A stretch of DNA of 64,000 bases from Bacillus sp. ISL-51 (GCF_018613535.1 NZ_JAGGQB010000006.1:372001-436000), one strand, 5' to 3'; shown: positions 28,433-36,968, numbered from the stretch's first letter. Notes: generated by a model from the letters alone, not told the origin. Program-made: numbers and translations.

Positions 28433-28585
28433 CATGCGCCTCCTTTGTCATTGGGACCTGAAAATCTTTCCATTTTATTTTAACCGTTTTCATTTTGTTT
28501 GTCGATAGCGTTTTGGGCATACATTGATTGAATCTTCTGCTGAAAACCTTCATAATAGGGGCATATACATAAAGAGGTGATGAAA

Positions 28586-29224
28586 GTGAAATGGAGACGG
28601 ATGCCGGCAGGCCCCATTCAGGCAAATGCGTATTTTCTGATCAGTGAAGATCAATCATGTCTCATTTTTGATCCGGGCGGCGAACCGGATAAAATCAACA
28701 ATTACATAAAAGAAAAAAATCTGAAGCCGCTGGCCATCTTGCTGACCCACGCCCATTTTGACCACATCGGCGCGCTTGATGATGTAAGAGACAAATGGAA
28801 TGTGCCCGTATATCTTCATAAAAATGAAGAAAAGTGGCTGGAAGACCCTTCACTAAACGGGTCGGGAATTTTACGGGGCATCGCCGTAACGGCACGGCCC
28901 GCCGACCGGCTGATTGAAGGAGACGGCGCACTTGACATCGGGCCGTTTCATTTGGAGACTTTGTTTACGCCCGGACATTCACCCGGAAGCGTTTCTTATT
29001 ATGTGAAGGACGCCGATCTGGTGATTTCAGGCGACGTGCTCTTCCAGGGAGGCATCGGCCGCACTGATTTACATGGGGGAAGCCAAGAGGTTTTGCTTAA
29101 GTCCATCCACCAAAAGCTGCTGACGCTGCCGGAGCATACGCTTGTGTTAAGCGGGCACGGCCCGGAAACAGACGTACAGACGGAACAGGAGCAAAATCCG
29201 TTTATCAACGGATTTTCCTTATAA
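28586..29224 (+). CDS. yqgX: Metallo-beta-lactamase-fold hydrolase YqgX
   Basis: A 212-residue glyoxalase II-like hydrolase. The dinuclear metal motif HxHxDH reads THAHFDHIG (about 54-62), further ligands are in FTPGHSPGS, SGDVLF and SGHGPET. The product resembles B. subtilis YqgX, which was linked to bacillithiol-dependent methylglyoxal detoxification as a candidate; that role is not proved by sequence. GTG 28586 is 9 nt after GAGGTG and gives the expected length; ATG 28580 is an alternative. Confidence 0.9.
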   Translation: MKWRRMPAGPIQANAYFLISEDQSCLIFDPGGEPDKINNYIKEKNLKPLAILLTHAHFDHIGALDDVRDKWNVPVYLHKNEEKWLEDPSLNGSGILRGIAVTARPADRLIEGDGALDIGPFHLETLFTPGHSPGSVSYYVKDADLVISGDVLFQGGIGRTDLHGGSQEVLLKSIHQKLLTLPEHTLVLSGHGPETDVQTEQEQNPFINGFSL

Positions 29225-29228
29225 GAGA

Positions 29229-29263
29229 AAAAGAGACAGACCGTTATCGGTCTGTCTCTTTTT
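29229..29263. terminator. Terminator between yqgX and yqgY
   Basis: Perfect 14-bp stem AAAGAGACAGACCG / CGGTCTGTCTCTTT with TTAT loop; A and T runs on both sides. Confidence 0.93.
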
Positions 29264-29266
29264 AGA

Positions 29267-29512
29267 TCAGTGGCTCCCGCCGCCAGGTGTCATAATAAAA
29301 ATAGAGTAATATGTAAATCCGGCGAAGAACACGGTTAAGTACGCCCCGAAAATATAAATATACATTCGTTCAGTTAAATTTAAATAAGAAAGAAATACGA
29401 AAAAGATCGTCTGTCCAAAAAACAAGAGAGATGCGTCCTTCATATCACCTAAAAAAAACATGACTGCAAAAATTCCCGTCCAAAATCCTAACACCCGGAA
29501 CATGCGATTCAT
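29267..29512 (-). CDS. yqgY: DUF2626 membrane protein YqgY
   Basis: An 81-residue protein with two or three helices (VLGFWTGIFAVMFFLG, ASLLFFGQTIFFVFLSYL, YIYIFGAYLTVFFAGFTYYSIFIM) and a GGGSH end. It belongs to the DUF2626 family of small Bacillus membrane proteins; function unknown. Divergent from mgsR. Confidence 0.85.
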   Translation of the reverse strand: MNRMFRVLGFWTGIFAVMFFLGDMKDASLLFFGQTIFFVFLSYLNLTERMYIYIFGAYLTVFFAGFTYYSIFIMTPGGGSH

Positions 29513-29675
29513 TCCTTATCCCCTCCCGAGAGTCTATCTGTCATCATTATAATAGATCGGCAGTAAAAATGTAAACATTTTCATGATTATATTTATTGTG
29601 GAATTTATGTCTTTCCCTGTGTTCTTATGATATGCCGTCCTTTTAAAAAAGAATCTGAAAAACTTTTTGAAATGA

Positions 29676-29701
29676 GTTTAACGAAAAAAGGTTCAGGGTA
29701 C
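29676..29701 (+). promoter_or_regulatory. SigB promoter of mgsR
   Basis: GTTTAA and GGGTAC separated by 14 nt, an almost perfect match to the SigB general-stress consensus (GTTTAA-N12-15-GGGTAT). It lies 46 nt before mgsR, which is known to be SigB-dependent in B. subtilis. Confidence 0.85.
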
Positions 29702-29747
29702 TTATGTTAACAAAGAGACGGATCATTTGAGGGAGGAATTTTTAAAA

Positions 29748-30128
29748 ATGAAAGATCTTATTTTTTACTCATATCCAAGCTGCACATCATGCCGGAAAAC
29801 GAAGCATTGGTTAAAAGCCCACAATATTGATTTTAATGAACGCCATTTATTCAGGGAGACACCGACAATCGATGAATTAAAGCACATTTTATCTTTAACG
29901 ACAGAAGGAATTGATGAAATTTTAGCGACGAGAAGCCAAACCTTTAAAAATCTGAATCTGAATATCGAAGAAATGACTGTAAATGAAGTGCTGGAGCTGT
30001 TAATTGAAAAACCGAAGCTCTTGCGCCGGCCAATTCTCATCGATCATAAAAAACTGGTAATCGGTTATAATCCCGGAGAGCTGATGAAGCTCACAAAGAA
30101 AAAAACAGTACATCAATCTGTATCATAA
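29748..30128 (+). CDS. mgsR: Modulator of general stress response MgsR (Spx family)
   Basis: A 126-residue Spx/ArsC-like regulator. The redox switch CxxC is visible as YPSCTSCRK (about 10-16). Spx-family proteins bind the alpha subunit C-terminal domain of RNA polymerase. MgsR drives a subregulon of the SigB stress response and is destroyed by ClpXP. The RPILIDHKKLVIGYNP motif is typical of the family. ATG 29748 follows GGGAGGAA. The upstream SigB promoter and the neighbouring rsbRD place it firmly in stress control. Confidence 0.95.
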   Translation: MKDLIFYSYPSCTSCRKTKHWLKAHNIDFNERHLFRETPTIDELKHILSLTTEGIDEILATRSQTFKNLNLNIEEMTVNEVLELLIEKPKLLRRPILIDHKKLVIGYNPGELMKLTKKKTVHQSVS

Positions 30129-30132
30129 GAGA

Positions 30133-30179
30133 AAAACGAAGATCCGCTGATCAAAATATCAGCTAATCTTCGTTTTTTG
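30133..30179. terminator. Bidirectional terminator after mgsR and tRNA-Gln
   Basis: Outer stem AACGAAGAT / ATCTTCGTT with inner GCTGAT / ATCAGC and T runs on both strands. It ends mgsR and the minus-strand tRNA gene. Confidence 0.85.
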
Positions 30180-30190
30180 CGGTTAGCAGA

Positions 30191-30261
30191 CTGGGCTAGC
30201 TGGATTCGAACCAACGATCACGGAGTCAAAGTCCATTGCCTTACCGCTTGGCTATAGCCCA
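30191..30261 (-). tRNA. tRNA-Gln (anticodon UUG)
   Basis: Cloverleaf is complete on the minus strand: acceptor TGGGCTA / TAGCCCA, D stem GCC / GGC, anticodon stem ATGGA / TCCGT with loop CTTTGAC (anticodon TTG), T arm GTTGG-TTCGAAT-CCAGC, discriminator G. The CCA end is not encoded (next bases TCT), so it must be added after transcription. Isolated, not in a tRNA cluster. Confidence 0.93.
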
Positions 30262-30337
30262 CCGACAGTAATTGTAGTATGTGCGGCCCGAGGGCTTTTA
30301 TACATAAAAAATAACGAAACAAGAATGGAGGAGACCT

Positions 30338-31180
30338 GTGGAAAATTTAAATGAAGCGTTATTTCAAACATTAACAGATGAATCCGGGGGAATTACACAT
30401 CAATGGCTGCTGACGGCAGCAGGTCAGCGGGAATCACCGCCCGGGCGGAACGCAGCTGATCAGGAAGCGGAAAAAGAGCACCGCCTCTTACTGACAATTG
30501 TCGCAAAAGCATTAGTCGGAAAAGACGAGGAAAAAGAGGAGCTGACCATGTGGGGGCTGCAATTTGCAAGGGACCGCGCCGTCCATGAGGTACCGGTGTA
30601 TGAAAGCGTCGGAAGTCTTAAGGAATTCCGAACCCTTGTCTGGAAACGGATACAGACATGCAGCGAAACCATGTCAGAGCAGCCGTCGAATCATGCTGTT
30701 TTTCAGTGGGGCGAGCGGCTGAATCAGGCGATCGACCACATTATTGAAGTATTTACGGAGGAATATCATAAAGTTACGATTACTCAATTAAACGCACAAA
30801 AAGAAATGATAAATGAATTAAGCGCGCCGATTATGCCGATTGCAGACGGCATCGGCATTTTGCCCCTAGTCGGCGAGATTGACACGTACCGGGCAAAAAT
30901 CATTTTAGAATCAGTGCTTGAGCAATGTGCCTCGTTACGGCTTTCTTATTTGTTCTTGGATATTTCCGGCGTGCCGATTGTTGATACGATGGTTGCCTAT
31001 CAAATTTTTAAAGTCATCGACAGCACAAAACTTCTCGGCATTGAGACGACGCTTTCGGGCATCCGTCCGGAAATCGCCCAAACCGTCGTAAAGCTCGGCA
31101 TTGATTTTTCCAAAGTCAGAACGGAGCAAAGCTTGGCGAAGGCGTTATCAAAAAACGGATTTATCGTTCAAGAATCATAA
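30338..31180 (+). CDS. rsbRD: Stressosome paralogue RsbRD
   Basis: A 280-residue RsbR-family protein. The variable N-terminal part (about 1-155) forms the sensory turret; the C-terminal STAS domain (about 165-275) has LFLDISGVPIVDTMVAYQIF, including the Thr that RsbT phosphorylates. It is a core part of the stressosome, which controls release of RsbT and activation of SigB. GTG 30338 follows ATGGAGGAGACC. Closeness to mgsR groups stress functions. Confidence 0.93.
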   Translation: MENLNEALFQTLTDESGGITHQWLLTAAGQRESPPGRNAADQEAEKEHRLLLTIVAKALVGKDEEKEELTMWGLQFARDRAVHEVPVYESVGSLKEFRTLVWKRIQTCSETMSEQPSNHAVFQWGERLNQAIDHIIEVFTEEYHKVTITQLNAQKEMINELSAPIMPIADGIGILPLVGEIDTYRAKIILESVLEQCASLRLSYLFLDISGVPIVDTMVAYQIFKVIDSTKLLGIETTLSGIRPEIAQTVVKLGIDFSKVRTEQSLAKALSKNGFIVQES

Positions 31181-31190
31181 AGAATCAGAA

Positions 31191-31240
31191 AAAAGCTGAA
31201 TGGCTGAAAGAGGAGTTACCCCTTCCAGCTATTCAGCTTT
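31191..31240. terminator. Terminator between rsbRD and yqhB
   Basis: Long stem AAAGCTGAATGGCTG / CAGCTATTCAGCTTT (one wobble pair). It overlaps the yqhB stop codon. Confidence 0.75.
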
Positions 31241-32530
31241 GTCAGCTTCGATTGTGATAATATGGCGGCTGTCAATTTCTTTGACCGTAAATGTGAATCC
31301 GTCACATTCTATCGCGCTGCCCGGTTTTGCATCAATATACTGAGTGAGAAACCAGCCTCCGAGAGTGTCCACTTGGTCAGCAACAATCTCTGTTCCCAGC
31401 AGATCATTGACGTCGCTGATCAGCAATTTGGCGCTCAGGATATAACGGCTGTCATTGAGCTTTTGCACAGAGGACGTTTCATCTGTATCAAACTCGTCCC
31501 GGATTTCTCCGACGATCTCTTCAATAATGTCCTCTGCCGTCACTAATCCCGCGGTGCCGCCATACTCATCAATAAGGATAGCCATATGGGCGTGTTCCTT
31601 TTGCATTTTGACAAACAATTGATATATCGGGATCGTTTCGATGACATGGATTGCGGGCTGAATGTAAGGGCTGAGCTCATGTTTCGTAAAAGCAGCCCCT
31701 TCCGATAAGAACCTGAACAGCACCTCTTTAATATTTATGATACCGACAACATGATCTTTATCTCCCTTAACGACGGGGTAACGGGTATATTTATTGGTTT
31801 TGATAATGTCTCGAAGAATACGTCCCGATCCGCTTTCTAAAGGCAGGCTCACCATTTCGTTCCGGGGCACCATAATTTCTTTTGCGGTGCGCTTATCAAA
31901 TGTAAAAATGTTATTTACATAGTGCAATTCGCTTTTTTTAATCATGCCGCTGCGGTAGCTTTCCGCCAAAAGCACTCTCAGTTCCTCTTCCGTATATGCC
32001 ATTTCATGTTCGGAAGCGGGCTTCAGCCCGAACAGGCCTGTGATCAGCCGGGCGGAATGGTTGAGAAGCCAAATGAACGGAAACATCAGCTTATAAAACA
32101 AAATCATCGGTCTTGCAAACAAAAGCGTAATTCGTTCCGCTTTTTGAATGGCAAAACTTTTCGGCGCCAGCTCGCCGATGACGACATTCACATATGTAAC
32201 CAATAGAAAGCCGATGATAAGCGATAAAACATGTGACACGGTTTCATGTAAGCCTGTCTTTAAAAAAAGAGGCTGAATCAAAGCCCTCACTGTCGGTTCT
32301 CCAAGCCAGCCGAGCCCTAAAGCCGTTACGGTAATTCCTAATTGGCATGCTGATAAATATTCATCAAGATGAGTGATGACATGCTTTGCCGCCTTTGCTC
32401 CTTTTACTCCTTCTTGGATAAGCTGGTTCATGCGGGAGCGTCTTGCTTTAATGATTGAAAATTCAACGGCGACAAAACATGCCGTTAACAAAATAAATAG
32501 TGTAATGGCTGATAGTTTGATTAAATACAA
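31229..32530 (-). CDS. yqhB: CorC/HlyC-family CBS-domain membrane protein YqhB
   Basis: A 433-residue CNNM/CorC-type protein. An N-terminal DUF21 region with three to four helices (1-195), two CBS domains (about 205-325, [13 protein letters not shown] and [24 protein letters not shown]) and a C-terminal CorC_HlyC domain (about 345-430) are visible. The family is linked to Mg2+ or other metal efflux. TTG at 32530 is the only usable start; its ribosome site GGGAGG is 30 nt away but a 7-bp hairpin between would bring them close. Divergent from corA. Confidence 0.9.
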   Translation of the reverse strand: MYLIKLSAITLFILLTACFVAVEFSIIKARRSRMNQLIQEGVKGAKAAKHVITHLDEYLSACQLGITVTALGLGWLGEPTVRALIQPLFLKTGLHETVSHVLSLIIGFLLVTYVNVVIGELAPKSFAIQKAERITLLFARPMILFYKLMFPFIWLLNHSARLITGLFGLKPASEHEMAYTEEELRVLLAESYRSGMIKKSELHYVNNIFTFDKRTAKEIMVPRNEMVSLPLESGSGRILRDIIKTNKYTRYPVVKGDKDHVVGIINIKEVLFRFLSEGAAFTKHELSPYIQPAIHVIETIPIYQLFVKMQKEHAHMAILIDEYGGTAGLVTAEDIIEEIVGEIRDEFDTDETSSVQKLNDSRYILSAKLLISDVNDLLGTEIVADQVDTLGGWFLTQYIDAKPGSAIECDGFTFTVKEIDSRHIITIEADKAE

Positions 32531-32536
32531 TAGAAC

Positions 32537-32566
32537 GCCTTCCGCGAAGGAAGGCTTGCACCTCCC
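32537..32566 (-). promoter_or_regulatory. Ribosome site and hairpin in the yqhB leader
   Basis: Minus strand: GGGAGG (32566-32561), TGCAA, stem GCCTTCC, loop TTCGC, stem GGAAGGC, GTTCTA, then TTG start. Folding the 19-nt hairpin cuts the effective spacing from 30 to 11 nt. Confidence 0.65.
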
Positions 32567-32675
32567 TTTTTTCAGATTAATACCACTGTATAAAGCTGAC
32601 CAAACATGCTAGCTTGTTTAACCTTCTTCAATTTGGGCAATTAAAAAAAGAAACGAATACAGGAGGCTGCAGCAT

Positions 32676-33626
32676 ATGAAGATTCATTCGGGTGAGGACT
32701 GGTTTTGGTATCAGCTCGGGCCCCACGAAAAAACAGAAGCAAAAAAACTTATCCATTATACCCACTGGCCGCAATGCGAAAAGTGGTTTGAAAACGAAAA
32801 TCATATTAACTTTTTACGCTCAGATACAAATGATCCGAATAATGAAGCGGTTTTCGGCTCCTTAATCTATCATCAAGGATTAAAAGATGAAAAGGATCAC
32901 ACCGTGTTTCATTTTTACATTACGCGGAAATTCTTTTTTACGATTAATTTTGATTTTTCTTTGCTTCGCGGTGTGAAAGAAAAGCATGCTACGCAGCAAA
33001 TCAAAACCTGCGGGGACGCGATTGAAGGTTTTTTTGTCCTGCTCGGCGAGCTGATGAATTCATACTTAATCGGACTGGATGAGTTTGAAGTCAAGCAGCG
33101 GATGCTGAAATGGCAGATTCACAATGACAACAGCAAAGGAATTCTGGAAAATGTGCATAAACTGCGCCATGAACTGTTCATTTGGAAAGGGTTAACCTTA
33201 AACGCTAAAAAAGTGGAGATGGCATTAAAAGAAGCCTTTCTGCCGAAAAATGACCAGCAAAAAGATTATCGGCGAACCCACCAAAAAATCACGAGAGGCA
33301 TTACATATATAAATGAATTTGATCAGGAACTAAGCAACTTGCTCCACGCAGAAGAAGTCATCACTTCACAAAGAGGAAATGAAATTGTAAAAGCCCTGAC
33401 GATTTTTACGACTCTGTTTACGCCGATGACGGCACTTGGGGCGCTTTGGGGAATGAACTTTGACAACATGCCGGAACTGCATTGGAAGTATGCATATCTC
33501 GGATCTATCATACTCATCATCGTATCCACTTTGCTGATTTATATTTATTTAAGGCATAAGGGCTGGACGGGTGATATTCTCAAAGAGCAGCAAAAGAAAT
33601 ATTTTCATAAAAAAAACACCCGCTGA
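32676..33626 (+). CDS. corA: CorA-family divalent metal channel
   Basis: A 316-residue protein of the CorA family. The large N-terminal cytoplasmic domain (1-255) ends with the pore-lining helix, two C-terminal membrane helices (about 255-277 and 285-308) and the signature GMN motif in LWGMNFDNMPE (about 269-279). The family mediates Mg2+, Co2+ or Ni2+ passage. It corresponds to yqxL in B. subtilis. ATG 32676 follows AGGAGG. Divergent from the CorC-like yqhB, so two metal-transport genes share an intergenic region. Confidence 0.93.
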   Translation: MKIHSGEDWFWYQLGPHEKTEAKKLIHYTHWPQCEKWFENENHINFLRSDTNDPNNEAVFGSLIYHQGLKDEKDHTVFHFYITRKFFFTINFDFSLLRGVKEKHATQQIKTCGDAIEGFFVLLGELMNSYLIGLDEFEVKQRMLKWQIHNDNSKGILENVHKLRHELFIWKGLTLNAKKVEMALKEAFLPKNDQQKDYRRTHQKITRGITYINEFDQELSNLLHAEEVITSQRGNEIVKALTIFTTLFTPMTALGALWGMNFDNMPELHWKYAYLGSIILIIVSTLLIYIYLRHKGWTGDILKEQQKKYFHKKNTR

Positions 33627-33673
33627 TTTATGGTCAGCGGGCTGAATGAGCAGGCAGCAGTCCTGCTTTTTTT
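33617..33673 (+). terminator. Terminator of corA
   Basis: A first hairpin (CCGCTGA / TCAGCGG) is followed by a second (GCAGG / CCTGC) with a T run. Confidence 0.8.
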
Positions 33674-33764
33674 ATTAGCCAAAATCGCTGAATGGAAGGC
33701 TATTTATGCGGGTTAATTGATTTTTACTGGTTTATTTTTGTTTTTTCATACTGGATGCATCCTA

Positions 33765-33812
33765 AAAACGCACGTTTCCTCTTTTGAGGCCGCCATGTAT
33801 CTAATGTACAAT
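33765..33812 (+). promoter_or_regulatory. Probable comG promoter with candidate ComK half-box
   Basis: TTGAGG (33784-33789) and TACAAT (33807-33812) are 17 nt apart, a good SigA pair 22 nt before comGA. A ComK-like AAAA-N5-GTTT lies at 33765-33777. AT-rich tracts upstream could hold another box. ComK control of comG is established in B. subtilis; the exact boxes here are inference. Confidence 0.5.
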
Positions 33813-33834
33813 ACGTGTCGGAAGGAGGGATTTC

Positions 33835-34905
33835 ATGGAGAAAATCGAAACGTACAGCAGAGGAATCATATACGAGGCATATATGGCAAGGGCTTCTGAT
33901 ATACACATTGTGCCGAGAGAGCGTGATGCTTTTATTCATTTTCGCATTGACCATGCTTTAGTGAAAAAACGGGTCATGAAAAAAGAAGAATGTGTGCGGC
34001 TGATTTCTCATTTTAAGTTTTTATCGGCAATGGATATAGGAGAAAGGCGAAAGCCGCAAAACGGATCGCTTTCCATGCCGCTTGAAACGGAAACGGTTCA
34101 TCTGAGAATGTCAACACTGCCGACGATGAATGAAGAGAGCCTGGTTATCAGACTTTTACCTCAGCATCAAATTCCGCCGATTGACAGACTGTCCTTATTT
34201 CCGGGCGCCGGTGCCACGTTATTGTCCTTTTTAAAACATTCTCACGGTATGCTCCTTTTCACCGGTCCGACCGGCTCAGGAAAAACGACGACTCTTTATT
34301 CGCTCGTCAAATATGCAAAACAGCATTTTAACCGGCGGATTGTCACGCTTGAAGACCCCGTAGAAACGAGAGATGAAGATGTCCTTCAAGTACAGGTGAA
34401 TGAAAAAGCGGGAATTACTTATTCAGCAGGTTTAAAGGCGATTCTGAGACATGATCCCGATATGATTATTTTAGGAGAAATCAGAGACGCCGAAACAGCT
34501 AAAATCGCGGTTCGGGCAGCCATGACAGGCCATCTCGTTCTTTCGAGCCTGCATACGCGGGACGCAAAAGGCGCCATTTACAGATTGCTTGAATTCGGGG
34601 TGAAGATGAGTGAAATTGAACAAACGGTCATTGCAATTGCTGCCCAGCGATTAGTCGATTTAACGTGTCCATTTTGCAAGGATAAAAGCTGTTCCGTATA
34701 CTGCCGGCTGTCCAGAGAGACACGGCGTGCGGGTATTTATGAATTGCTGTACGGGAAAAACCTTAATCAATGTTTTCAAGAAGCAAAGGGCGAACAGGCC
34801 AATTTTCAGTATCAAACGCTCCGCAAGCTGATCAGAAAAGGCATTGCGCTTGGGTATGTCACATCAAGTAATTACGACCGGTGGGTGTACCATGAAGCCG
34901 ATTAA
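33835..34905 (+). CDS. comGA: Competence pseudopilus ATPase ComGA
   Basis: A 356-residue GspE/PilB-type traffic ATPase that powers assembly of the DNA-uptake pseudopilus at the inner membrane face. Walker A GPTGSGKTTT (about 141-150), Asp box VTLEDPVETRDED, Walker B MIILGEIRDAETA and His box HLVLSSLHTRDA are visible, plus a CPFCKDKSC zinc-like motif near 280. ATG 33835 follows GGAAGGAGG. First gene of comGA-comGG; its stop overlaps comGB by 14 nt. Confidence 0.95.
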   Translation: MEKIETYSRGIIYEAYMARASDIHIVPRERDAFIHFRIDHALVKKRVMKKEECVRLISHFKFLSAMDIGERRKPQNGSLSMPLETETVHLRMSTLPTMNEESLVIRLLPQHQIPPIDRLSLFPGAGATLLSFLKHSHGMLLFTGPTGSGKTTTLYSLVKYAKQHFNRRIVTLEDPVETRDEDVLQVQVNEKAGITYSAGLKAILRHDPDMIILGEIRDAETAKIAVRAAMTGHLVLSSLHTRDAKGAIYRLLEFGVKMSEIEQTVIAIAAQRLVDLTCPFCKDKSCSVYCRLSRETRRAGIYELLYGKNLNQCFQEAKGEQANFQYQTLRKLIRKGIALGYVTSSNYDRWVYHEAD

Positions 34906-35929
34906 AAAAACATGGCCGCTAAAAGATCAAGCCAATTTGCTGAAAAGGCTCGGTGAGATGACCGAAAAAGGGTACAGCCTGATTGAAGGACTGAGGCTGC
35001 TGGAACTTCAGCTCCATAAGCGGCAGCTTTCTGAAATGACGTCTGCAATCCGGCAGTTAAGTAAAGGTGATGCTTTTTATCAAGTATTACAGGCGATGTC
35101 TTTCCATAAAGAAGCCGTAAGTATTTGCTATTTTGCGGAGAAACACGGAGAATTGCCTGCTGCAATGAAACAAAGCGGGGAATTGCTGCAGCGAAAGCTG
35201 GCTCAGACAAATCAAATCAGAAAAATGCTTCGCTACCCGATGTTTTTAATATGTTCAGTCTTTGTGATGTTTTATATATTACAAAGTATGATTATCCCGC
35301 AGTTTTCTGGGATTTATCAGTCCATGAATATGAAAACCTCACGTTCCACCGCTGTTATCTTTGCGTTTTTTCAGCACTTTCATGTGGCTTGTGCGATTAT
35401 GTTTTCTGCGGCTTTTATCATGTTTCTGTACTATTGGTTCGTTTTTAAGAAAAAATCCCCGCAAGACAAAATGCTTTTGTTCGTAAAAATTCCTCTTATA
35501 GGAAAAGCCGCCGTGCTCTTCAACAGCTACTTTTTTTCCTTGCAGCTCAGCAGCCTGCTAAAATCGGGCCTTTCCATATACGACAGCTTAACGGCTTTTA
35601 AAGAACAATCCTTTCTGCCTTTTTACCGGCAAGAAGCAGAAAATATCATAGAGCGGTTAAAAGCCGGAGAAACGATTGAATCGGCTCTTTACCGCCATCC
35701 CTGTTATGAAAAAGACTTTGCCGCTGCAGTCAGTCACGGACAGTTAAGCGGCCAGCTCCATCGTGAACTTTTTACATACAGCCAATTTATGATGGAACGG
35801 CTTGAACAAAATGCAGAAAAATATACCGGCATTCTTCAGCCGGTAATTTATGGTGTTGTCGCCGGTATGATTTTAATCGTCTATTTGTCGATGCTGATGC
35901 CGATGTACCAGATGATGAACCAAATGTAA
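34892..35929 (+). CDS. comGB: Competence pseudopilus membrane platform ComGB
   Basis: A 345-residue GspF/PilC-type polytopic protein that anchors pseudopilus assembly. Two repeats of a GspF fold are visible, with helices around 125-150, 170-190 and near the C-terminus (VVAGMILIVYLSMLMPMY). I chose ATG 34892 (MKPIKKTWPLKDQ), the position homologous to the B. subtilis start; the GGTGGGTG upstream lies inside comGA. comGC follows within 10 nt. Confidence 0.93.
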   Translation: MKPIKKTWPLKDQANLLKRLGEMTEKGYSLIEGLRLLELQLHKRQLSEMTSAIRQLSKGDAFYQVLQAMSFHKEAVSICYFAEKHGELPAAMKQSGELLQRKLAQTNQIRKMLRYPMFLICSVFVMFYILQSMIIPQFSGIYQSMNMKTSRSTAVIFAFFQHFHVACAIMFSAAFIMFLYYWFVFKKKSPQDKMLLFVKIPLIGKAAVLFNSYFFSLQLSSLLKSGLSIYDSLTAFKEQSFLPFYRQEAENIIERLKAGETIESALYRHPCYEKDFAAAVSHGQLSGQLHRELFTYSQFMMERLEQNAEKYTGILQPVIYGVVAGMILIVYLSMLMPMYQMMNQM

Positions 35930-35934
35930 AGGGA

Positions 35935-36243
35935 GTGCTTCGTCTGAAGAATCAAGATGGATTTACTTTAATTGAAATGCTGATCGTTTTATTTATCGTC
36001 TCCATTTTGCTCTTGATCACAATTCCTAATGTAACTAAGCATAATCAAAGCATTCAAAACAAGGGCTGTGAAGGATTGCAAAATATGGTGAAGGCCCAAG
36101 TGACAGCATACGAAATCGATCATGAAGGAAAAACACCGGATATCGGTGACTTGCAGTCAGAGGGGTATATTAAAAAGAACACAGCGTGCCCGAATGGAAA
36201 ACGAGTCTTAATAAGCGGCGGGGAAGTAACAGTTGAGAAGTAA
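35935..36243 (+). CDS. comGC: Major pseudopilin ComGC
   Basis: The main subunit of the DNA-uptake pseudopilus, about 99-102 residues. The prepilin signature KNQDGFTLIEMLIVLFIVSILLLITIP shows the ComC cleavage point after Gly, Glu at +5 and the hydrophobic helix. Two Cys (GCEGLQ and TACPNG) form the structural disulfide. Start is uncertain: GTG 35935 sits right on the ribosome site, while CTG at 35944 has ideal spacing. Last codons overlap comGD. Confidence 0.93.
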   Translation: MLRLKNQDGFTLIEMLIVLFIVSILLLITIPNVTKHNQSIQNKGCEGLQNMVKAQVTAYEIDHEGKTPDIGDLQSEGYIKKNTACPNGKRVLISGGEVTVEK

Positions 36244-36670
36244 CAGGCTGACAGAAGGCGGATTCACCCTTCTTGAAAGTCTGGTCGTTTTAAGTCTGGC
36301 CTCTGTTTTACTGACTGTTTTTTTCACGGCTTTTCCTCCTGTTTATACTCATATTGCGGTGCGGCAAAAAGCAGACCAGCTGCAAAAAGACATTCAGCTG
36401 GCCCAAGAAACCGCTATCGCTGAACATAAAAGAACAAGTATTACGTTTTTGCCGAAGGAACATAAATACAAACTGTCTATTGGCGGAAGCATTGTTGAGC
36501 GGTCCTTTGAAAAAATAGAGATTGCGCTGTCCACATTACCGATGCAGCTTGAATTTAACGAAAAAGGACATCCGAATTCCGGCGGGAAAATTGATGTGAA
36601 AACAGTCGGAGTCACATATGAAATAACAGTTTACTTAGGGAGCGGAAACGTTTATGCAGAACGGAAATAA
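36233..36670 (+). CDS. comGD: Minor pseudopilin ComGD
   Basis: A 145-residue minor pseudopilin with signature EGGFTLLESLVVLSLASVLLTVFFTAF, cleaved by ComC after the Gly with Glu at +5. The rest is a globular domain. Start is TTG at 36233 after GGGGAAG, overlapping comGC by 11 nt. Its end overlaps comGE by 17 nt, so the comG minor pseudopilins are tightly coupled. Confidence 0.93.
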   Translation: MRSNRLTEGGFTLLESLVVLSLASVLLTVFFTAFPPVYTHIAVRQKADQLQKDIQLAQETAIAEHKRTSITFLPKEHKYKLSIGGSIVERSFEKIEIALSTLPMQLEFNEKGHPNSGGKIDVKTVGVTYEITVYLGSGNVYAERK

Positions 36671-36968
36671 AGGGTTCTCAACAATTGAGTCTTTATCCGC
36701 GTTCGCGATTTGGCTATTTTTCATGATTTCCATCGTCCCTGTTTGGTCAGGAATTCTCGCGGATGAACAGAAAATAGAAGATCAAAAAGAAGCCCATCAG
36801 CTTCTTCAGGAGAACATCAGCACATATATGATGTCCGGTAAGCGGCTGCCGTCTTCTGTTGTAACGTGGAAGGAGGAGGGTGATTATCAAAAGGTATGTA
36901 CGGTCATTCGCGGAGAAAAAAACGTTTGTCTCAATATTCTCAGCACAAAGTGGCTTTACGCTTCTTAA
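36654..36968 (+). CDS. comGE: Minor pseudopilin ComGE
   Basis: A 104-residue minor pseudopilin: NKGFSTIESLSAFAIWLFFMISIVPVW has the cleavage Gly and Glu at +5, followed by a short soluble domain. ATG 36654 has GGGAG upstream within comGD. Its last 89 nt overlap the start of comGF in another frame. Confidence 0.9.
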   Translation: MQNGNKGFSTIESLSAFAIWLFFMISIVPVWSGILADEQKIEDQKEAHQLLQENISTYMMSGKRLPSSVVTWKEEGDYQKVCTVIRGEKNVCLNILSTKWLYAS

